This document shows, piece by piece, positions 6,947-12,192 of a DNA stretch of 12,192 nucleotides. The notes beneath the pieces are model-generated. The model was given only the letters and a program-made list of their open reading frames with translations. It had not been told where the DNA came from and searched no databases. The stretch covers positions 1 through 12,192 of the forward strand of contig VGXJ01000025.1 of the NCBI GenBank assembly GCA_016873375.1, written 5' to 3'. Position numbers and translations under genes: made by a program. This DNA is from Phycisphaerae bacterium. GTDB lineage: Bacteria > Planctomycetota > Phycisphaerae > Phycisphaerales > SM1A02. Numbering within the stretch: the first letter of the stretch is position 1; the number at the start of each line of letters is the position of its first letter.

Positions 6947-7602
6947 ACGAGTTCCATGTCAATCTCCTGCCGCCCGAAGCGCTGCGACACGCGGGCATCA
7001 GGCTGCGCCGGCGCATCGTTGCTCTGGCGGCCACGGCCTTCGCCGTCACCCTTGCAGGGCTCGCTGCACACAGCTTCAACGAGAGCCGCTCGGCGGCGAT
7101 CCGCGTGGCCGTGGCGCAGGACCTTCGTGAGAGCGCGCAGAGCATCGACGATGTGCACGCCATGCTCATGGCCGAGCGCGAGCACCTCAAGCGACTCGTG
7201 TCCTGCCAGCAGACCGTGGCGCTGCCTGCCCAGGCAAGCGATGTGATCGCCACGATCAGCCATCTTCTGCCTGAAGGCGTGTCGCTGCACGCGATGAAGA
7301 TCACCATCAGCGAAGCCAAGGTGGCTGCAGGGCGCAGCCAGGCTCAACCAGCTCCAGCCAATCAGGCGAGCCAGCCCAAGCCCGTGACGCTCGATGTGGC
7401 ACTTGCAGGGCACAGCATGACCCTCGCGGCCGTGTCGGAATTCGAGCAACGCCTCGGTGCACGCGCCCCCTTCGTCAGCGTGCGGCGCAATGAAGTCAAG
7501 CAAGCCGGCTCAGGCGAGCAGGCGTTCAGCCTCACCGTGCGTGTCGATCCGTGGGCCCAGCCCGATGGTGCAGAGCGCATCGTCTCAAGGAGCATGCCAT
7601 GA
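6943..7602 (+). CDS. pilN: PilN, inner-membrane alignment protein
   Basis: A 219-residue bitopic membrane protein. It opens with MNEFHVNLLPPEA; the NLLP motif at residues 7-10 is the PilM-binding hallmark of PilN. A basic patch (RLRRR, 20-24) precedes a single membrane helix at about 25-43. Next comes a helical, coiled-coil-like periplasmic stretch (about 48-90), then a small ferredoxin-like domain (about 95-215) containing LLPEGVSLHAMKI and FVSVRRNEVK. A Gln/Pro/Ala-rich loop (about 125-145) interrupts that domain. PilN pairs with PilO in the alignment complex that joins the motor to the secretin. It shares 4-bp ATGA overlaps with pilM before and pilO after. In T2SS terms the same place is held by the GspL C-terminal part. 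Confidence 0.87.
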   Translation: MNEFHVNLLPPEALRHAGIRLRRRIVALAATAFAVTLAGLAAHSFNESRSAAIRVAVAQDLRESAQSIDDVHAMLMAEREHLKRLVSCQQTVALPAQASDVIATISHLLPEGVSLHAMKITISEAKVAAGRSQAQPAPANQASQPKPVTLDVALAGHSMTLAAVSEFEQRLGARAPFVSVRRNEVKQAGSGEQAFSLTVRVDPWAQPDGAERIVSRSMP

Positions 7603-8189
7603 CCACTTGGCCAGCCATCAGCCGCGAAACTGCCATGGCGGCGGGCACCACGCTCGCCGGGACAATCGTCGTGCTTGGCATGTTCGTGGTGCCCAACTAT
7701 GCGCGCGCCTCGGACCTGCAGCGCCAACGCACCAAGCTCGAGCAGAGCGCCGAGCAGTACATGGCCAAGCGCGCTGATCTCGAACGCCTGCAGGCTGAGG
7801 TCATCACGCTGCGACGCGATGTCGAGCAGGAGTGGCGACTCGTACCCAACTCCCCCGCTGAAAGCAAGCTCGGCGATGCCGTGAGCCGAAGCGTCGATGG
7901 CAAGAGCGTGCTCGAGAACTCAGTCAAGCTCGGTGATCCGATGGACTTCGTTCCGGCAGGGTCCAAGCCCGGCGACTTCCAGCGACGCAGCGTGCGCGTG
8001 GATATGGTGGGTGACTTCGCCGCGGTCTTCGATGTGATCAACTCGATCGATGACAGCCGCGCGTGGAATCGCATCTCGAACATTGATCTGCGTCGTACCG
8101 ATGGCAGCTCCATAGCCGCTCAGATCGACCTCGACGAGTACTTCCTTGCTCCGCCACCCGCGCCAGCCCCGACTGGAGGCACGCCATGA
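7599..8189 (+). CDS. pilO: PilO, inner-membrane alignment protein
   Basis: A 196-residue bitopic protein with the PilO plan: short cytoplasmic tail (MTTWPAISRE), one membrane helix at about residues 12-34 (TTLAGTIVVLGMFVVP), a heptad-like coiled-coil stretch at about 38-75 (RQRTKLEQSAEQYMAKRADL), and a ferredoxin-like periplasmic domain (about 90-185) with VRVDMVGDFAAVFDVINSID, typical of PilO/GspM. A Pro/Ala-rich tail ends it. ATG 7599 is chosen over an in-frame start at 7551 because AAGGAG lies 6 nt upstream and the ATGA overlap with pilN matches the pattern of the operon. PilO forms heterodimers with PilN and contacts PilP. Sequence identity in this family is always low, so position and topology carry much of the weight. 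Confidence 0.84.
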   Translation: MTTWPAISRETAMAAGTTLAGTIVVLGMFVVPNYARASDLQRQRTKLEQSAEQYMAKRADLERLQAEVITLRRDVEQEWRLVPNSPAESKLGDAVSRSVDGKSVLENSVKLGDPMDFVPAGSKPGDFQRRSVRVDMVGDFAAVFDVINSIDDSRAWNRISNIDLRRTDGSSIAAQIDLDEYFLAPPPAPAPTGGTP

Positions 8190-8701
8190 GCGCCATCTCG
8201 AGCACCTGGAACGACCTCTGCAATAAGCTCGGCGTGAACCCGAAGCAGTTCGCGCTTCTGGGCGGCGTGGCCATCGCCGCTGTGGGTCTGCTGATGTTCA
8301 AGGTGGCTGGTCCGGCCAAGCCCGCCAAGGCCGCAGCCGCCAAGCCCGGCCCGGTGGCCGCTGCAGCCGCGCCGGCACGACCCAAGGCCATCGAGTTCGC
8401 TCTAGAGGAGCACCCATCCGGTAATCCCTTCGCTCCGCTAGCCTTTTCGGCCCCCACCGCCGTTCGTCAGGCCCGATCGGGCGAGCCTGCCGCACCCGCA
8501 CCGGCTGCTGCCCCCGCCGCCTTTGACTTGACCGCAACCCTTTCGGGCGAGTTCGCCGTGATCAACGGTCGGACGGTCCGCCGCGGGGACCTCATGACCG
8601 AAGCATCCTCCGGGATTTCTTGGGTCGTGCGAGAGATCGGGCTTCGCCATGCCGAACTTGAATCCGATGGTCGTCTGGTGAGGATCGCCCTGGACGGGTG
8701 A
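8186..8701 (+). CDS. PilP/GspC-like periplasmic connector
   Basis: A 171-residue protein in the slot where PilP normally lies. One membrane helix spans about residues 22-40 (FALLGGVAIAAVGLLMF). An Ala/Pro/Lys-rich linker (42-67) leads to NPFAPL (80-85), a motif seen near the start of the PilP-type domain. A second Ala/Pro linker precedes a compact beta domain (113-171) with LSGEFAVINGRTVRRGD, the HR-type fold of GspC and PilP that binds the secretin N0 domain. Unlike proteobacterial PilP it has no lipobox: Cys-12 lies in WNDLCNKLG, outside any signal sequence. Membrane anchoring is therefore GspC-like. ATG 8186 overlaps the pilO stop and has GGAGG 6 nt upstream. The gene is followed by a 30-bp gap and pilB. 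Confidence 0.75.
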   Translation: MSAISSTWNDLCNKLGVNPKQFALLGGVAIAAVGLLMFKVAGPAKPAKAAAAKPGPVAAAAAPARPKAIEFALEEHPSGNPFAPLAFSAPTAVRQARSGEPAAPAPAAAPAAFDLTATLSGEFAVINGRTVRRGDLMTEASSGISWVVREIGLRHAELESDGRLVRIALDG

Positions 8702-8731
8702 CCACCAGACTCCTCGGATTCGGGAGGCACA

Positions 8732-10489
8732 ATGGTTCGCAACAACCCAACCCCTCAACCGACAGCCCCGCACCTCGATGCGGCTCCCATGTCGCTCGGG
8801 CAAGTCCTGGTCGCTTGGGGTGACCTGACGCCAGCCCAGTTGCGCGAGGCACTTGCGATCCAGTCTTCGAGCACCTGCCGACTCATGCTGGGCGAAGTCA
8901 TCGTGCAGCAAGGCTGGATCACCAACGAGCGATTGCTGCAGGCCGTCGCTTCCGCGCGAGGCCTGGCCTTCATCGAGGACCTGGCCGCCGCCTGCGACCC
9001 TGGCGCGCGCGCACTGGTACCGCCCGAACTGCGTGCGCGTCACACCGTCATCCCCGTCAGGCTCGACGGGGGCGAGCTCATCGTTGCCACGGCCGAGCCC
9101 GAGGACTTCTTCGTGCTCGAGGACCTCACGAAGGTCTGCGGCTTCCGTGTGCGCTTCGTGGTGGCGACGGCCGACTCGATCCGCGCTGCGCTCGCCGAGG
9201 GTGACATCGATGAACCGGCGCCGTCGCGTGCGAACGAGCAAGCCGAGGAAATCTTCGCCGAGGTCGACGAAGCCCAGTTCACGGTTGCCGAGAACGAGGC
9301 CGCAGACCTTGCCGCTGAGGACACCACAGGCACGAGCGGCCCAGTCGTGAAGCTGGTGAACTTCATCATCGCGGGTGCCGTGGCCGATGGTGCCAGCGAC
9401 ATCCACATCGAACCCGACGATGGCGCGCTGCGGATCCGCTACCGCATCGACGGCGTGCTCTCGGTCAAGACCAACGTGCCCTGGCGCATGCACGCCGCGA
9501 TCTCGAGCCGCGTCAAGATCATGGCGCGCCTCGACATCAGCGAGCGACGCGTTCCGCAGGACGGTGAGATCGCGATCAAGGTCAATGGCAAGCCGATCGA
9601 CCTTCGCGTGAGCACGCTGCCGGGCAAGTTCGGCGAGAAGATCGTCATGCGCGTGATCGATACGAGCTATGCCAAGCTTGGCCTCGAGAAGCTCGGCTTC
9701 AGGGCGACCATGCTCGAGCGCTTCCGCGCCGTCATCGATGAACCCCACGGCGTGGTGCTGGTCACCGGACCCACCGGCAGCGGCAAGAGCACCACGCTCT
9801 ACTCGGTGCTGCAGCAGTTCGATACCACCGCACTGAACCTGAGCACCGTCGAGGATCCCGTCGAGAGCAACCTCAACGGCGTCCACCAGGCCCAAGTGAA
9901 TGTGAAGGCGGGGCTCACCTTCGCCGGCGCCCTGCGCGCCCTGCTCCGCCAGGACCCCGACATCATCATGGTCGGCGAGATCCGCGATGGCGAGACGGCC
10001 CAGATCGCCGTGCAGGCTGCGCTCACCGGCCACATGGTCTTCAGCACGCTGCATACGAACGATGCACCCAGCGCGGTGACCCGCTTGCAGAATCTGGGCG
10101 TCGAGCCGTTCCTGGTCGCTGCCGCGCTGCGAGGCGTGCTCGCCCAGCGCCTGGTGCGCCGCATCTGCAAGCACTGCAAGACCGAGTACGAGCCGGATGC
10201 AGCGGAGCGTGCCGCCATGGGCGAGTTTGGTGCTCAGGCTGAGCGTCTCTGGAAGGGTGCAGGATGCCGCGCCTGCCACGAGCGTGGCCTCAGCGGCCGG
10301 CTCGGTCTGTACGAGCTGCTGGCTCCCGATGCCGATGTCCTCGAGGCGATCTCGGCACGAACCGAGCCTGCGGCGCTCAAGAGGCTCTTGCGCGACAAGG
10401 GCTTCGAGACCCTGTGGGTCGACGGCATGCGCAAGGTGATCGACGGACTCACCACCACGGAGGAGGTGCACGGTGCCTGCCGCCATTGA
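8732..10489 (+). CDS. pilB: PilB/GspE-family assembly ATPase
   Basis: A 585-residue hexameric ATPase that powers filament extension from the cytoplasm. Residues about 20-150 form a MshEN/GspE N-domain with two Leu-Gly-containing repeats starting at 21 and 52. An acidic linker (about 157-205) follows. The catalytic part has the Asp box (DIHIEPDD 223-230, RYRIDG 236-241), Walker A GPTGSGKS (346-353), Walker B DIIMVGEIRD (410-419) and the His box (TGHMVFSTLHTNDA 432-445). A zinc site of two CxxC pairs (C479/C482 and C512/C515) marks the extension ATPase class and argues against PilT. Length fits PilB (about 560-590). GGGAGG lies 4-5 nt before ATG 8732. The 3' end overlaps pilC by 17 bp. All catalytic residues look intact. 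Confidence 0.95.
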   Translation: MVRNNPTPQPTAPHLDAAPMSLGQVLVAWGDLTPAQLREALAIQSSSTCRLMLGEVIVQQGWITNERLLQAVASARGLAFIEDLAAACDPGARALVPPELRARHTVIPVRLDGGELIVATAEPEDFFVLEDLTKVCGFRVRFVVATADSIRAALAEGDIDEPAPSRANEQAEEIFAEVDEAQFTVAENEAADLAAEDTTGTSGPVVKLVNFIIAGAVADGASDIHIEPDDGALRIRYRIDGVLSVKTNVPWRMHAAISSRVKIMARLDISERRVPQDGEIAIKVNGKPIDLRVSTLPGKFGEKIVMRVIDTSYAKLGLEKLGFRATMLERFRAVIDEPHGVVLVTGPTGSGKSTTLYSVLQQFDTTALNLSTVEDPVESNLNGVHQAQVNVKAGLTFAGALRALLRQDPDIIMVGEIRDGETAQIAVQAALTGHMVFSTLHTNDAPSAVTRLQNLGVEPFLVAAALRGVLAQRLVRRICKHCKTEYEPDAAERAAMGEFGAQAERLWKGAGCRACHERGLSGRLGLYELLAPDADVLEAISARTEPAALKRLLRDKGFETLWVDGMRKVIDGLTTTEEVHGACRH

Positions 10490-11750
10490 TGCCAGCCTGA
10501 TCGGTGCAGTCGATGCGACTGCCTCCCGCAAGTTCGCCTACCGCGCCCGGCGTGGCAACGGCGAGCTCGTGCGCGGCGTGATCGAGGCGGCAACCCATGA
10601 AGCCGCCGTCCGCCAGCTCCGGCGCGACGGCCTTGTCGTCCTGAGCATCGAACTGGGCGACCTTGCAGCGGCAGTTGGCCAGAAGGGCATCATCTCCCGC
10701 AACCGCCTGAGCGCGCGCTTCAGCAACGATGACGTGATCGCTCTCTGCCAGCAGCTCTCGGTCATGATGAAGACCGGCGTGCCGCTGGCCGAGGCGCTCG
10801 AAACCTTCAGCGAACAGGCAGCGCGCACCGAAGTGGCCACGGTCGTCCGTGCCATCAAGGACGATGTCTGCGAGGGTGAGGAGTTCAGCGCCGCGCTCGC
10901 GAAGTGGCCGCGCATCTTCCCGTCGATCCTCGTGAGCCTGATGCAGGCAGCCGAAGCGAGCGGCACGATGGACGAGATGCTGTCACGCGTGGCCAAGGAC
11001 CTGCTGAAGGCCCGCAAGACCGCCAAGCAGGTCAAGGGCGCGATGGTCTACCCCGGCATCATGCTCGCGGTGGCGATCACGGCCGTCACGGTGATCATGG
11101 TGTTCGTGCTGCCGACCTTTGCCCCGCTCTTCAAGGCGCAGGGCGACCGGCTGCCCCTGCTCACGAAGTGGCTGCTTGCCGCCAGTTCGTTCCTCAAGGG
11201 CTGGTGGCACCTCTACCTGCCGGCGTTGGCCGGGCTCTGCTTCGCCGCCACGGTCGCGGCGCGTACCGCTCGAGGCCGACGTGCCATCGACTGGGCCAAG
11301 CTCAATCTGCCCATCATCTCGCCCATGTTCCGCCAGCTCTATGTGGCGCGCATGACCAACACCATGGGCACCCTGCTCGCTGCAGGCGTGCCGCTGCTGG
11401 AAGTCATCCGCATCACCAAGGCGGTCACGGCCAACACCTACTGGGACCGCATGTGGGATGACCTGCGCGAGCGCGTCAACCACGGCCAGGAGATGAGCCC
11501 CACGCTCCTCCAGGCCGTGTTCATCCCACGAAACATCAGTGCCATGTTCAACGCTGGGGAGCGCGCGGGTCGCCTGCCCGAGGTGCTCGAGCGCATCGCT
11601 GCTTTCGCCGAGGAAGAGCTCGATGCCGCGATCAAGACGGTGACCGGCATGATCGAGCCGCTCATGATCATCTTCATGGGCGTGGTCGTCGGCGGCATCG
11701 CTGCGAGCATCCTGCTGCCGATCTTCCGCATGAGCCAGTCGGTGCACTGA
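10473..11750 (+). CDS. pilC: PilC/GspF-family inner-membrane platform protein
   Basis: A 425-residue polytopic protein that anchors the assembly ATPase and the growing filament base. Two GspF repeats are seen: residues about 89-213 (LCQQLSVMMKTGVPLAEALE, then AAEASGTMDEML and VYPGIML) and about 291-415 (ARMTNTMGTLLAAGVPLLE, then NAGERAGRLPEVLE and IEPLMIIFMGVVVG). Membrane helices lie at about 192-216, 247-263 and 395-418. The N-terminal cytoplasmic region (FAYRARRGNGELVRGVIEA) is the usual GspF/PilC opening. The start is GTG at 10473, supported by GGAGGT 5 nt upstream; it overlaps the pilB stop by 17 bp, so coupled translation is likely. Length is slightly above the usual 400-410 because of about 18 extra N-terminal residues. 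It is the last gene of the rightward operon. Confidence 0.94.
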   Translation: MPAAIDASLIGAVDATASRKFAYRARRGNGELVRGVIEAATHEAAVRQLRRDGLVVLSIELGDLAAAVGQKGIISRNRLSARFSNDDVIALCQQLSVMMKTGVPLAEALETFSEQAARTEVATVVRAIKDDVCEGEEFSAALAKWPRIFPSILVSLMQAAEASGTMDEMLSRVAKDLLKARKTAKQVKGAMVYPGIMLAVAITAVTVIMVFVLPTFAPLFKAQGDRLPLLTKWLLAASSFLKGWWHLYLPALAGLCFAATVAARTARGRRAIDWAKLNLPIISPMFRQLYVARMTNTMGTLLAAGVPLLEVIRITKAVTANTYWDRMWDDLRERVNHGQEMSPTLLQAVFIPRNISAMFNAGERAGRLPEVLERIAAFAEEELDAAIKTVTGMIEPLMIIFMGVVVGGIAASILLPIFRMSQSVH

Positions 11751-11815
11751 GCCCTGGCATCGGACCTGGGAAATCAACCTCCGGTGCAGTCCCGCCCGGA
11801 CCAGCAGTCAGCCGC

Positions 11816-12192
11816 TCAACGCCCGGACAGTCGCGATGCGAGTCCGCGCACATCGACCACGCCGAACACGTCCAGTGCTGCCACCGCGAGCGCAATCGCC
11901 AGCAGCGCGATCACGGCACCCATCAGGCGTGACGACCCCGTGCTGCGTGAAGGCCTTGGGGTCGCCGTGACGGACGATCGCGAGGCGCTCCGAGATGCTG
12001 CCTGACCCGCCCCTGCGCGTTGGCCCGCTGCATCAGGCCGCTGAGCCGTCGTCGTCGAGGGCCTTGGCGCCAGCACGGCACGCAAGGCAGTCGCCAGCGC
12101 ACCGGCATCGGCGTGTCGTGCACCCAGATCCTTGGCCAGGCACTGGGCCACGGCGATGGCCAGCGCGTCGGGCGCCTCGGGCAGGGCTTCAC
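11816..12192 (-). CDS. Membrane-anchored Ser/Thr protein kinase, C-terminal fragment
   Basis: The minus strand is open from the right edge to TGA at 11816-11818, giving about 125 residues of a protein that starts outside the window. The first visible part (EALPEAPDALAIAVAQCLAKD, then an Arg six residues after the KD) is the last helices of a Hanks-type kinase C-lobe, where C-L-A-K-D-x-x-x-R is typical, followed by DAGALATALRAVL. A Ser/Thr/Ala/Pro/Arg-rich linker follows, then one membrane helix (MGAVIALLAIALAVAALDVF) and a short tail of about 18 residues. The usual order in membrane kinases is a cytoplasmic kinase domain before the helix. It converges on pilC with a 65-bp gap and is probably a separate transcription unit. 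The catalytic core is not visible, so activity cannot be judged. Confidence 0.7.
   Translation of the reverse strand, partial: EALPEAPDALAIAVAQCLAKDLGARHADAGALATALRAVLAPRPSTTTAQRPDAAGQRAGAGQAASRSASRSSVTATPRPSRSTGSSRLMGAVIALLAIALAVAALDVFGVVDVRGLASRLSGR

Noticed and set aside
8710..8727. Small dyad CCTC/GAGG that could mask the pilB SD
   Set aside because: Only 4 bp with an 8-nt loop, too weak to support a regulatory call.
8438..10531. A 697-codon minus-strand open frame opposite pilB
   Set aside because: It mirrors the real pilB frame in GC-rich DNA, contains no recognisable domain, and pilB has every catalytic motif on the plus strand.
11751..11815. Possible terminator between pilC and the kinase gene
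   Set aside because: Only a short GTCC/GGAC pair is visible, with no T-run on either strand.

Overview
The window is a GC-rich (mid-60s % by eye) bacterial chromosome segment almost filled by one gene cluster for a type IV filament machine, a type IV pilus or a type II secretion (T2SS)-like pseudopilus. It contains no rRNA, tRNA, insertion sequence or CRISPR array. The cluster mixes type IV pilus genes (PilM, PilN, PilO, PilB, PilC) with T2SS-flavoured minor pseudopilins (GspI-, GspJ-, GspH-like), a very large PilX/GspK-like protein and a secretin. This mix, the 'RAFTL(I/V)E' prepilin signatures and the eukaryotic-like Ser/Thr kinase fragment at the right edge would fit a planctomycete, possibly Phycisphaerae-like. 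That assignment is an impression from gene style and was not tested by a search.

Layout. Two operons diverge from a 200-bp control region at 5225-5424. The leftward operon (minus strand) runs GspI-like (4733-5224), GspJ-like (4008-4736), PilX/GspK-like (2263-4011), GspH-like (1768-2250), then a secretin (1672 down to the left edge, where it is cut). The first genes overlap by 4 bp (ATGA) or abut, and a small stem-loop precedes the secretin. The rightward operon (plus strand) runs major pilin/GspG-like (5425-5832), a very strong 15-bp hairpin (5860-5893), pilM (5930-6946), pilN (6943-7602), pilO (7599-8189), a GspC/PilP-like gene (8186-8701), pilB (8732-10489) and pilC (10473-11750). A convergent Ser/Thr kinase, present only as its C-terminal end with a membrane anchor, closes the window at 11816-12192.

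How they fit together. PilB (cytoplasmic ATPase with a c-di-GMP-type N-domain) and PilC (membrane platform) polymerise the major pilin. PilM-PilN-PilO and the PilP/GspC-like protein link the motor to the secretin pore in the outer membrane. The I/J/K(X)/H-like proteins would form the filament tip. No retraction ATPase (PilT) or prepilin peptidase (PilD/GspO) lies in the window. Whether the machine is a pilus, a secretion pseudopilus or a DNA-uptake pilus cannot be decided from sequence alone.

Points of most interest: the GNRA-capped hairpin directly after the pilin gene, Ala instead of Gly before the cleavage site in all four FTLxE-type prepilins, the 25-residue leader of the major pilin, the oversized PilX-like protein, and the palindrome cluster in the divergent control region.
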